In this document: one piece after another, positions 1-6,048 of the stretch
Position numbering within the stretch: position 1 is the stretch's first letter
Layout of the letters: each line of letters begins with the position of its first letter
Assembly: GCA_945937975.1 (NCBI GenBank)
Contig: CAMEUD010000058.1
Coordinates: 1-7,533 of the forward strand
DNA length: 7,533 bases
Source of the DNA: an uncultured Clostridia bacterium
GTDB taxonomy: Bacteria > Bacillota > Clostridia > Christensenellales > UBA1242
Direction of reading: 5' to 3'
Program-made: the position numbers and the translations under genes
Notes under the pieces: generated by a model
What the model saw: only the letters and a program-made list of their open reading frames with translations
Database searches by the model: none
What the model was told of the DNA's origin: nothing

Positions 1-2
1 CA

Positions 3-1184
3 ACAATTAAGGATTGTTTTTCGTATACATTTGGTTCTGCAGTTTATATGCGAGATAATTCAAGTTTAATTATTGATAGTGGAGTCTTTTCAAGCAATAG
101 TGGAACCACAAAACATAACACATCAGTGATTTGCATCGATAATTCATCTACTTGTATTGTCAATGGCGGAACATTTGAAAACAACCTTGCAAATGCGAAG
201 GGTGGTATATTTTGGATATCAAATGGAAGACTTGATATTAATGGTGGTAAGTTTAGGAATAATTATGCAACACTTGGGTCAAGTATTTACTTAAATGGAA
301 GTGCAAAAGTTAATATTGCCGATTTTGAAGAAATGGAAGAAGTTTACCTACCAATAGGTAAAAAAATCAATATTTTAGGGTTGCTTTTAAATAAAACATT
401 AAATATTAAAATGGAAAACCCTTCAAATGACACTATTGTCGCAGTGTGTGAAGATAATGAGATAATATACAAAGTTCTAAAATCCATAAGCATGGCAGAT
501 AAACTTCTTTATGTTGATGGGAATAATATAAAAATTGGAGAAAAAACATCTGCCAAGGCGGTAATTAAAAGCGGTGAAAAAGAAATCTATTTTTCAGACC
601 TTGTTCAAGCTATGAATTGTGCCGATAGTGGTGATAAAATAATTTTATGTGCAGATGCCAGGTTAAGTGAAGATATTTATATTGAAATGCCATTAATTAT
701 TGACCTTTCAAATTATCAATTTGATGGTATTCAGCATATTAAGACACAATCATTGTGTAAAGTTTTTGCTGATAATTTATTGAAAATTGGTAATCATATA
801 TACAATCAAAATATCTTATATACATGGAGTGATGATAATTTAACATGCACGGCAACTGGTTATTGTGAATGTGGTGAAAAATACTCAGAAACTGTTCAAA
901 CAACAAAAGTAATTGCAACCAAAGCAAGTTATGAAAGCGATGAAATTTCAAATTTTACTGCTGAATTTACTTGTGCTGAATTTGTAAAACAAGAGAAAAA
1001 TAATGTTGTTACAGGCAATCGCTTAACAAAACCTCAAACTGAAGAAATCACTCCTGAAAATGCAAACAAAAAAGATTTTGTTTTAATATTTGCAATTGTG
1101 GGTAGTGGTATTGTTTTGATTGTGGTAGTAATATTATTTTTATATAAGCATAAAAAGAAAAAATCAAATAAAAAGAAACTTTAA
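3..1184 (+). CDS. Cell-surface beta-helix/adhesin-like protein, C-terminal part
   Basis: The frame is open from the window edge (position 3), so the true N-terminus lies upstream; the first ATG, at 48, has no ribosome binding site and is internal. The first ~100 visible residues have repeats of the type NGGTFENN...GG and NGGKFRNN, typical of right-handed parallel beta-helix or Pmp-like surface proteins. Further on comes a Cys-containing stretch (TWSDDNLTCTATGYCECG) of a kind seen in repeat regions of gut Firmicute surface proteins. The C-terminus has about 22 hydrophobic residues (FVLIFAIVGSGIVLIVVV...) followed by a Lys-rich tail, so it is probably a membrane-anchored extracellular protein. 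There is no LPxTG motif. The stop is TAA and a terminator follows. Adhesion or host interaction is inferred from fold type only; the ligand is unknown. It is likely resident chromosome beside the mobile element rather than part of it. Confidence 0.8.
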   Translation, partial: TIKDCFSYTFGSAVYMRDNSSLIIDSGVFSSNSGTTKHNTSVICIDNSSTCIVNGGTFENNLANAKGGIFWISNGRLDINGGKFRNNYATLGSSIYLNGSAKVNIADFEEMEEVYLPIGKKINILGLLLNKTLNIKMENPSNDTIVAVCEDNEIIYKVLKSISMADKLLYVDGNNIKIGEKTSAKAVIKSGEKEIYFSDLVQAMNCADSGDKIILCADARLSEDIYIEMPLIIDLSNYQFDGIQHIKTQSLCKVFADNLLKIGNHIYNQNILYTWSDDNLTCTATGYCECGEKYSETVQTTKVIATKASYESDEISNFTAEFTCAEFVKQEKNNVVTGNRLTKPQTEEITPENANKKDFVLIFAIVGSGIVLIVVVILFLYKHKKKKSNKKKL

Positions 1185-1203
1185 AAATAGCTAAAATATA
1201 AAT

Positions 1204-1243
1204 AAGTAACAATGCAATACATGTAATGCGTTGTTACTTTTTT
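1204..1243 (+). terminator. Intrinsic terminator of the surface-protein gene
   Basis: Arms AAGTAACAATGC (1204-1215) and GCGTTGTTACTT (1228-1239) form a 12-bp stem with one G:U pair and a 12-nt loop. It runs straight into a T-tract (1238-1243), 20 bases after the TAA stop. Confidence 0.85.
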
Positions 1244-1427
1244 ATTTTAAAACAATAAGATAAAAAGTTTAAGATGCAGTATTTATACTTTATTTTAATT
1301 TACAAAATTCAAAACGATAATATTGTAAACCTAGTTGAAAAAGGAATATAAAAATGGATAAAAATGGTGCATATGTATTAAATCTCACTTTAACCACTAA
1401 ATGACTTAAATGATGTAAGGAAATAAT

Positions 1428-1457
1428 ATTGGAAACCAAAAAATTGGAAACCAAAAA
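1428..1457. repeat. 15-bp tandem direct repeat, two copies
   Basis: ATTGGAAACCAAAAA occurs at 1428-1442 and immediately again at 1443-1457. Each unit contains TTGGAAACCAA, a short dyad (TTGG-AAA-CCAA). It may be replication slippage or a pair of protein-binding sites; nothing nearby decides between them. Confidence 0.8.
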
Positions 1458-1678
1458 ATTATTTTAGATGAAATATGTGTTTAATAAATTTTTTGACACT
1501 GCTTGTAGATTTGGATAATGAAGAGAAATTCAAACTTAAATAAATAGTTATTGGAAGAAAAAATCCTTAAATAAAATGATTAAAATTTTCAAAAATAATT
1601 ATCACTTTGAAAGTGAATTTGCTTATGTTTTGCTTGGTAATAATACATGTTAATGAAATAAAAAAAATATATTAAATA

Positions 1679-1740
1679 TTTAAAGGACTATTAAGTAAGA
1701 AGCCTTTAAAAAAACTCGTACTTAGTAGTTGTATTTTTTT
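1679..1740 (+). other. Interleaved inverted repeats with T-tract (pseudoknot or terminator candidate)
   Basis: TTTAAAGG (1679-1686) is complementary to CCTTTAAA (1703-1710). ACTATTAAGTA (1687-1697) pairs with TACTTAGTAGT (1719-1729, one G:U). The second pairing is followed by TGTATTTTTTT. The arms interleave, so they form either a pseudoknot or two mutually exclusive hairpins, the second terminator-like. No gene runs into it from upstream in this window. Confidence 0.45.
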
Positions 1741-1805
1741 GTAACAAAATAAAGTAAAAGTTTATTAAGTGTGTTAAAGATATTTTATTTATTTGTTAAC
1801 AACTA

Positions 1806-1833
1806 TTGGTTTATCATCTCTTTGTGCTATAAT
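1806..1833 (+). promoter_or_regulatory. Promoter of the sigma-like gene
   Basis: TTGGTT (1806-1811), a 16-bp spacer and TATAAT (1828-1833), with an extended -10 TGC just upstream (1825-1827). Transcription would start near 1840, leaving a very short leader that carries GAGGT (1841-1845) just ahead of the ATG at 1852. Confidence 0.6.
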
Positions 1834-1851
1834 ACCATTAGAGGTAATGTT

Positions 1852-2601
1852 ATGAGTGAAAAAGAAATAAAGGAAGAAAGCAAAGACAGAAAAATAAGAC
1901 GACACGAAGTTAGTTTTTCTGCTATTCAAGGCAACCAAAGTCAAGACTATTTAGATGGATATTTGAATAAACATTCTTCGCAAGTGAGCGTGGATATAGT
2001 TGACCAAATGGTAGATAAAATTGACAGAAAAATTTTGAGAGAAAGTCTGTCTAGATTGCAAGGTCAAGACAAACTCATATTGTGACAATATCTTGCTGGA
2101 ACAAAACAAAATGTTATTGCTGAAAGATTTAGGATTAGTCCTAGTGCAATAAATCAAAGACTAGAAAAAATCATATATAATTATCGTGCAATACTTTGTA
2201 ATAATGAAGAATTTACACAATCATCATTTTGGGATAAATTTCAAAGAGAAGCTGAATATTTGTTTAATGTTTATTTGCAAGAAATAAGACAAAAAGGAAT
2301 ATTGACTATTGACCTTAACGAAGTCAAAAATCTAATAAAAGAAACAAGAAAAACCATAACTCATAGCATAACAACAAAGTCAAATATGAATATACGAGAA
2401 CAACTATCTAAACAAATTGATTATTCTTCCCTGGACGACAAATACATTGAGCAAATGAATAATGCTTTTGCCGAACAAGGTATTGAAGCCCATTTTGAAA
2501 AGTTGAAAACTTTTAAAGGTAATATCGTGCAAGTTCTTAAAATGGTTGATAATTTTATTACAGATTTGGAAGAAAAAAGTGGTCAAATAGCAACAAAATA
2601 A
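1852..2601 (+). pseudogene. Sigma-70 region-4-like HTH protein interrupted by in-frame TGA
   Basis: ATG 1852 is preceded by GAGGT at a good spacing. The frame runs 77 codons to TGA at 2083-2085, then stays open in the same frame to TAA at 2599-2601, for 249 residues in all. Around the stop the protein reads DKLIL-[TGA]-QYLAGTKQNVIAERF, then RISPSAINQRLEKI. This matches the sigma region 4 / HTH pattern in which a Trp often sits at exactly the TGA position (LLW.Y..G.S...IAE..GIS.SAV.QRL). The C-terminal ~140 residues are charged and helical and not recognised. The other Trp codon in this frame, near 2230, is TGG. Likely role: transcriptional regulator of the mobile element. A nonsense mutation (TGG to TGA) splitting the HTH is the simplest reading; readthrough or a sequencing error is possible. 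The 77-residue product alone would lack the HTH. Confidence 0.7.
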
Positions 2602-2696
2602 ATAAAAATTAAAAAAATTTAACTTTTTTTCAAAAAGATACTTAATTTTTGGTTAAAAAATGTCCTTATATATAGAGGGGCTAAATATTTGAACAA

Positions 2697-2722
2697 AGAA
2701 CTGTCATTTTGATAGTTTTTTT
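2697..2722 (+). terminator. Intrinsic terminator after the sigma-like gene
   Basis: AACTGTCA (2699-2706), a TTT loop and TGATAGTT (2710-2717), with one G:U pair. Outer A/T pairs extend the stem, and it ends in a run of T. It lies about 100 bases after the TAA at 2601 and separates this gene from the mobilization leader. Confidence 0.6.
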
Positions 2723-2745
2723 CTTTTGGACCACATTATATTTTT

Positions 2746-2976
2746 TCTAACAAAGAAAAATGGCACCAACTTTGCGTTTCTAACCAGCAAAATTGAAAAA
2801 CACAATTTTATATCTAACAAAGAAAAAATAAGCAAGTTTGCCTATGCTCACTCTTGTATATATAATAATATAAAAATATATATTTTTCTTGTTTTGTTAG
2901 ATAAAGAAAGAAAATTTGATAAAGAAAGAAGTTCGATTGAGAAGTCGCAAGTTTGATATGTTTTTTTCTTGTTAGA
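2746..2976. repeat. Convergent TCTAACAA repeats, candidate oriT region
   Basis: TCTAACAA occurs on the plus strand at 2746-2753 and 2813-2820 (both within TCTAACAAAGAAAAA). It occurs on the minus strand at 2894-2901 and 2969-2976. A near copy, TCTAACCA, is at 2779-2786. A 13-bp direct repeat GATAAAGAAAGAA lies at 2900-2912 and 2918-2930. The block sits in the gene-free leader just upstream of the relaxosome accessory and relaxase genes, where oriT usually lies in Gram-positive mobilizable elements. The nic site cannot be identified from sequence alone. Confidence 0.45.
2838..2866 (+). promoter_or_regulatory. Candidate promoter of the mobilization operon
   Basis: TTGCCT (2838-2843), a 17-bp spacer and a perfect TATAAT (2861-2866). 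The transcript would begin near 2873 and have a ~285-base leader that includes the inverted repeats and the hairpin at 2998-3036. The surrounding DNA is so AT-rich that chance -10 boxes are common. Confidence 0.45.
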
Positions 2977-2997
2977 AATTTAGTAGAAAGAGATAAA

Positions 2998-3036
2998 ACG
3001 AAATATTGCCTATTACCCCGATAGGTGTTTTTTCGT
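2998..3036 (+). promoter_or_regulatory. Leader hairpin, attenuator-like or part of oriT
   Basis: Outer arms ACGAAA (2998-3003) and TTTCGT (3031-3036) enclose an inner stem GCCTAT (3008-3013)/ATAGGT (3021-3026) with loop TACCCCG. The inner stem is followed directly by TTTTTT (3028-3033), so it can act as an intrinsic terminator within the mobilization leader. The outer stem would compete by sequestering those T residues. A hairpin next to a C-rich loop is also what an oriT inverted repeat can look like. Confidence 0.45.
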
Positions 3037-3070
3037 GTAAGCAAATTCAAGCAAAAGGAGGATTTTAAAA

Positions 3071-3144
3071 ATGTAAAAGCAAACAAAAAAATCATTGCCC
3101 CTTTAATTAGAAATAGAAAGAGATGTAGAAAGACTAGAAAATAA
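3071..3144 (+). other. Start-stop AUG-UAA and out-of-frame basic mini-peptide frame
   Basis: A strong AAAGGAGG (3054-3061) precedes ATG at 3071, but the next codon is TAA. One base out of phase, an open frame from 3073 encodes VKANKKIIAPLIRNRKRC and then RKTRK before TAA at 3142-3144. It is highly basic and ends just before the AGGAGG of the next gene. One extra G after the ATG would give an intact ~24-residue peptide with an ideal ribosome binding site. It is therefore either a small basic peptide gene damaged by a 1-base deletion or a true minimal AUG-stop regulatory ORF. In the zero frame, stops at 3074, 3104 and 3146 prevent a longer product. Confidence 0.4.
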
Positions 3145-3157
3145 TTAGGAGGCTAAA

Positions 3158-3619
3158 ATGGCTAGAATTAAAACAAAAGATTTGAAAACTCAATATATGA
3201 TAAGAGTTTACAATCAGGATGAGTATGAGATTTTTAAGCGAGCACTTGAAAAGTTTAAGGACAAGTTTGATAGCCTAAATGACGCTATGAAATATTTTGC
3301 CTTGCTCGGTGCTGACAAAATGCTTGGAGATAATACGCTCAATCAAAGCATAAATTTCAGCGAGATTAGAAAAAGTTTGCAAGAAATAAACGACAAACTT
3401 ACAACCATATCTGCAAATCAAAAAATGGACTTTGTGGACACTAATGCAAATGTGAGAGTAAATCAAGCACTGCTTAATTTAATTACTAAACTACTCAACA
3501 AACAAAGTCCAATAAACCTAAACTCTTACTCGCAAGGTTGGAAATATGACCCACTAGATAAAAATGGAATTGACAACGAACGAGATAGAATTTTAAGGGA
3601 GCTAATAGATGTCAGATAA
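3158..3619 (+). CDS. Putative relaxosome accessory (mobilization) protein
   Basis: ATG 3158 has an ideal AGGAGG (3147-3152) five bases upstream; the product is 153 residues. The N-terminal ~50 residues (TQYMIRVYNQDEYEIFKRAL..., then a helical stretch with ALLGADKML) could form a ribbon-helix-helix or similar small DNA-binding fold. Residues ~65-115 are predominantly helical and polar, possibly coiled coil for dimerisation. The last 40 residues are charged. The stop codon overlaps the start of the relaxase gene by 11 bases, so the two are translationally coupled. By position this is the equivalent of MobC-like proteins that load or orient the relaxase at oriT. No specific family is recognised from sequence, so the role rests mainly on context. 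Candidate binding sites are the TCTAACAA repeats upstream. Confidence 0.65.
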   Translation: MARIKTKDLKTQYMIRVYNQDEYEIFKRALEKFKDKFDSLNDAMKYFALLGADKMLGDNTLNQSINFSEIRKSLQEINDKLTTISANQKMDFVDTNANVRVNQALLNLITKLLNKQSPINLNSYSQGWKYDPLDKNGIDNERDRILRELIDVR

Positions 3620-4808
3620 AGTTCCAAATGTGGTTTACAAACAAGAGTTCTTTTTGCCGAACTACAAAGATAAAACAAATCAAGACAAGCGAAACTATTA
3701 CTCATCTAACAAGTATGATGATTACCTAAAATATGTCGCAACTGGCATTAAAGATTTAGAAAAATTGGATTTTGTTGAGTATTCAAACAACAGCACAAAA
3801 TCTAGTGGAATCTTTAATCAAAATGGACTGATGAGCAAAGAACAAATTGCAGAATTTAGAAAGAATTTAAGAGAAACTAAATCGGTTATTTGGTCTGGTA
3901 TAATTTCCTTTGAAGAAAACTTTGGCAAGAAATGGTGTGGCTGTTATGAGCAAGCATACGCACTTGTAAAAAGTGAACTACCAAAATATTTCAAACGAGC
4001 AGGACTTAATCCCGACAATATTGAATGGTTTGCTGGACTGCATGAGAACACAGATAACAGGCATATTCATTTGTTGTTTTTTGAGAAAGAACCACAGCGA
4101 ATGAAGAATAAAGAAAAGCATTTTTCTCGTGGTTATATTTCAAACAATGCAATGGACTTTTTGAAAGCCAACATTGAGCTCTTTGCAACCGATTTTAAGG
4201 CTCGTGAGAAAGAAATTAGGTTAAGACTAACCAAGAGTGTTAAAGAGCGATTAAACGATGTTTCTGGGCTTAAATTAAAGCAAATGTTACTAGACCTAGC
4301 AAACCAATTTTCAGAGCAAGGACACACATTTTACGACTCTGCTAATATGCAAAAACTTAAACCAAATATTGATAATATTTCAAACTATATCATCTCCCAC
4401 AATGTTGATATTAGCATTTACAAAAATGATTTTGATGACCTAGTGGAAGAAAAACAAAAACTGGTAGATAGTTATTGCAGGCGTAATGGTATGGACAAAC
4501 CACAACAAAATTTGAGTGAAAAATATACAAAAGATTTGTATCGCAGACTTGGAAATTTGGTTATTGAAAGTGCTAAAAATTTGAAAGGTCAAGAGATTGA
4601 AAGATTAAAACTTAACGCAAAATATGTAGTCCAAAAGCGAATGCAAAAAGACAAACTTTGGAAAGGACTTGAACATTGCATGTATTTAAATTCCAAGTGT
4701 GAATACGAAGCAATTAAGTGCTTTCAAGACTATATGAGAAAACTTGAAGAAATGCGAATTAAAACACTAATAGATGAAGGCTATTTATCTAGTGATTTTG
4801 AAATGTAG
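3609..4808 (+). CDS. MobP/MobL-type relaxase (HUH endonuclease)
   Basis: ATG 3609 has AAGGGAG (3595-3601) seven bases upstream and overlaps the accessory gene by 11 bases. The 399-residue product has the metal-binding histidine motif of HUH relaxases, LHENTDNRHIHLLFF, with H145, H152 and H154. It follows a domain containing WSGIISFEENFG and the Trp/Phe-rich IEWFAG strand. Tyrosines in the N-terminal KYDDYLKYVATG segment (Y36, Y39, Y42) are candidates for the nicking Tyr. The C-terminal ~200 residues are helical and charged. Relaxases of this type nick oriT, stay covalently bound to the 5' end and pilot the strand into a type IV secretion channel, which must here be supplied in trans because none is encoded in the window. 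The length looks complete. All four Trp codons are TGG. The stop is TAG, the only gene here to end that way. Confidence 0.88.
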   Translation: MSDKVPNVVYKQEFFLPNYKDKTNQDKRNYYSSNKYDDYLKYVATGIKDLEKLDFVEYSNNSTKSSGIFNQNGLMSKEQIAEFRKNLRETKSVIWSGIISFEENFGKKWCGCYEQAYALVKSELPKYFKRAGLNPDNIEWFAGLHENTDNRHIHLLFFEKEPQRMKNKEKHFSRGYISNNAMDFLKANIELFATDFKAREKEIRLRLTKSVKERLNDVSGLKLKQMLLDLANQFSEQGHTFYDSANMQKLKPNIDNISNYIISHNVDISIYKNDFDDLVEEKQKLVDSYCRRNGMDKPQQNLSEKYTKDLYRRLGNLVIESAKNLKGQEIERLKLNAKYVVQKRMQKDKLWKGLEHCMYLNSKCEYEAIKCFQDYMRKLEEMRIKTLIDEGYLSSDFEM

Positions 4809-4845
4809 AATAGTATTTTGGGTAGATATTTAGTATACAGGATAA

Positions 4846-4952
4846 GGAAATAGACTCAAAATCGATTTTTGAACCCCAAAAAGTCCCGTTTTATCGGGCT
4901 TTCCGGCGACTCACACCAAAAATATAAAAGAGTCGATTTTGAGTCTATTTCC
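4846..4952. repeat. Perfect 20-bp inverted repeat around a GC-richer hairpin
   Basis: The arm at 4846-4865 (core AATAGACTCAAAATCGA) is the exact reverse complement of 4933-4952. The 67 bases between them contain a second hairpin, AAAG-T-CCCG (4880-4888)/CGGGCTTT (4895-4902), and a GC-rich CCGGCGACTC patch unlike the surrounding AT-rich DNA. The element starts 38 bases after the relaxase stop. It may be a structured 3' RNA, a single-strand or transfer origin, or a small MITE-like insertion with terminal repeats. No flanking target duplication is obvious. Confidence 0.75.
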
Positions 4953-4965
4953 CCAAGGCTTAAAC

Positions 4966-4990
4966 CAAGTGTGAAACCCACTTGTTTTTT
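4966..4990 (+). terminator. Intrinsic terminator of the mobilization operon
   Basis: CAAGTG (4966-4971) and CACTTG (4979-4984) with a 7-nt loop, followed by TTTTTT (4985-4990). It lies downstream of the relaxase and of the large inverted repeat, so that repeat would be transcribed as the 3' end of the mob message. Confidence 0.7.
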
Positions 4991-5020
4991 GTTAAAAATA
5001 TAGTAATTTTTACTTGATTA

Positions 5021-5054
5021 TGCTATGATAAATGTGGACTTCAAAATTGAAGTC
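5021..5054 (+). promoter_or_regulatory. Extended -10 promoter with palindrome at the transcript start
   Basis: TGCTATGAT (5021-5029) is an extended -10 element; there is no good -35. Starting 8 bases after it, GACTTCAA-AA-TTGAAGTC (5037-5054) is a perfect 8-bp dyad at or just after the likely start point. It could be an operator or a 5' hairpin of the message for the small gene at 5104. Confidence 0.5.
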
Positions 5055-5103
5055 TGGATTGAAATTGGGATCACTGCTAACAAGTTTTTATATGAAAATA
5101 TAA

Positions 5104-5346
5104 ATGCTTATGACTGATACCAAAACAAAATGTTTTGTTGATTGTGAAGAATTACAAGAGAATACAGCCAAGTTTAATTTTGAAGATAACACTTTAAAAT
5201 TAGGTAAAGCGAGTATGTCAAATCAACAACTTAAACGAATAAGTTTAATGTTTGCAACTGACTTAAAAAACCATGCCGAAACCTTTAGCAACACTCAAAA
5301 TTTTACTGCAAAAGAAGTTTATTCTCACTTGCAAAACAATCAATAA
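5104..5346 (+). CDS. Small hypothetical protein of the mobile element
   Basis: An 80-residue frame (78 if it starts at the second ATG, 5110). The Shine-Dalgarno is weak at both starts, which lowers confidence in the exact start. The sequence is soluble and mixed: an N-terminal part that may be beta-rich (TKCFVDCEELQEN, then FNFEDNTLKLGKA), then a helical part (MSNQQLKRISLMFATDLK) and FTAKEVYSHLQNNQ at the end. No membrane segment or catalytic motif is visible and I do not recognise the family. It forms its own transcription unit: extended -10 promoter and palindrome upstream, strong terminator immediately after. It sits between the mob genes and the three-gene cargo operon, so it could be an element regulator or maintenance protein, but nothing in its sequence proves this. 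Confidence 0.6.
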   Translation: MLMTDTKTKCFVDCEELQENTAKFNFEDNTLKLGKASMSNQQLKRISLMFATDLKNHAETFSNTQNFTAKEVYSHLQNNQ

Positions 5347-5355
5347 AACTAAAAG

Positions 5356-5384
5356 GAAGAAGTTGAAAATACTTCTTCTTTTTT
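5356..5384 (+). terminator. Intrinsic terminator after the small gene
   Basis: GAAGAAGT (5356-5363), loop TGAAAAT and ACTTCTTC (5371-5378), perfectly paired and followed by six T. It insulates the strong promoter that begins just downstream. Confidence 0.9.
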
Positions 5385-5449
5385 GTATTGTATATTCAAT
5401 TTGTATTGAATACGCTTGACAATACAATACACATGTGATATAATTCAAT
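5383..5449 (+). promoter_or_regulatory. Perfect consensus promoter embedded in operator-like repeats
   Basis: TTGACA (5416-5421), a 17-bp spacer and TATAAT (5439-5444) with an extended TGA before the -10: a full consensus sigma-A promoter. TTGTATTG occurs at 5383-5390 and 5401-5408 and inverted at 5420-5427, where it overlaps the -35; centres are 18-19 bp apart. ATTCAAT occurs at 5394-5400 and 5443-5449 and inverted at 5405-5411, giving the dyad TATTCAAT-TTGT-ATTGAATA (5393-5412). So strong a promoter buried in repeats suggests tight repression, perhaps by one of the winged-helix-like products of the operon. Confidence 0.8.
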
Positions 5450-5469
5450 GTATACAAAGGAGAATGGTT

Positions 5470-6048
5470 ATGGATTTAAAAGAAAAAATAGACATGTTAA
5501 ACGAAATATTGGATACTATAAAAAAGTATCCTGAAAACTTGCAGGAAAAAGTTTTTGATTTTTTATTGGATAATCAAATAAATACAAACAATCAAGAAGC
5601 TGGTTCTGACAACATTCAACAAGGTGATATAAATGATGATAAAATAACAACATCAAGTAAAAAGAAAAAAAAGAAAGCGACTACTACAACCTCTTATACA
5701 AACAGCTATAAACCCCAACTGGTAAAAAATTTAAACTTGCGTCCAGATAATACAAAAACATTAGCTCAGTTTTTTGAAGAAAAACGTCCAGAAGGAAACA
5801 TACAGAATTCTGCTGTTATGACATATTATCTTGAAAAAATATTAAATATTGATGGTATAACTCCTGACCATATTTTTACTTGTTATATGGAATTAGGTAA
5901 AAAAATCCCAGCAGTATTAATTCAAAATTTGAGAGATTGTAGTAGCAGTAGGTATGGTTACATTGATTTTGTAGATGGTAAAATTACCACTTCTATAAAA
6001 GGGATTAATTTTGTCACTCAAGACTTGCCACATAAGGATAAGAAATAA
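5470..6048 (+). CDS. Cargo gene A: Lys-rich linker plus winged-helix-like domain protein
   Basis: I chose ATG 5470 because AAGGAGA (5457-5463) is ideally spaced; ATG 5464 is too close and anything further upstream overlaps the promoter. The product has 192 residues. Residues 1-40 are helical and amphipathic (MDLKEKIDMLNEILDTIKKY). Residues 41-95 are a low-complexity linker with six consecutive Lys (64-69) then Ala/Thr/Ser. Residues ~96-190 form a helix-rich domain ending in a strand-turn-strand (TLAQFFEEKRPEG, YYLEKILNIDGIT, then GYIDFVDGKITTS and FVTQDLP) that reads as a winged helix. The same module recurs in the two genes that follow. No catalytic motif is seen. The gene is first in the operon and its TAA overlaps the next ATG (TAATG). 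Likely DNA/RNA binding, scaffolding or repression of its own promoter; the function is not established. Confidence 0.75.
   Translation: MDLKEKIDMLNEILDTIKKYPENLQEKVFDFLLDNQINTNNQEAGSDNIQQGDINDDKITTSSKKKKKKATTTTSYTNSYKPQLVKNLNLRPDNTKTLAQFFEEKRPEGNIQNSAVMTYYLEKILNIDGITPDHIFTCYMELGKKIPAVLIQNLRDCSSSRYGYIDFVDGKITTSIKGINFVTQDLPHKDKK

Larger units (their letters stand above)
1244..1770. other. AT-rich intergenic region without a convincing gene
   Basis: About 530 bases with stops in all frames. It holds a 15-bp tandem duplication (1428-1457), a 15-nt palindrome TCACTTTGAAAGTGA (1602-1616) and the interleaved inverted repeats at 1679-1740. Very short open stretches exist, for example a 25-codon ATG frame at 1576-1653 and a 22-codon one near 1475. 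None has a Shine-Dalgarno or a recognisable product. They could be remnants of decayed genes at the edge of the mobile element, but I cannot show that. Confidence 0.6.

Noticed and set aside
1576..1653. 25-codon ATG frame in the intergenic region
   Set aside because: No ribosome binding site or recognisable product, and it contains a short palindrome; chance is the simplest explanation.
2726..2956. 76-codon plus-strand open frame in the mob leader
   Set aside because: No ribosome binding site, low-complexity Lys/Ile/Phe composition, and it overlaps the repeats and the candidate promoter; this is AT-rich non-coding DNA.
2814..3095. 93-codon minus-strand open frame
   Set aside because: Antisense to the leader repeats and the hairpin, Phe/Leu-rich from A-rich plus-strand DNA, and no start signals.
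5656..5680. A-AAA-AAG slippery heptamer in the Lys run of gene A (and a similar one in gene C) as programmed frameshifting
   Set aside because: Such heptamers arise automatically in Lys runs of AT-rich genes. In gene A the -1 frame reaches a stop within about a dozen codons, and no stimulatory stem is evident.
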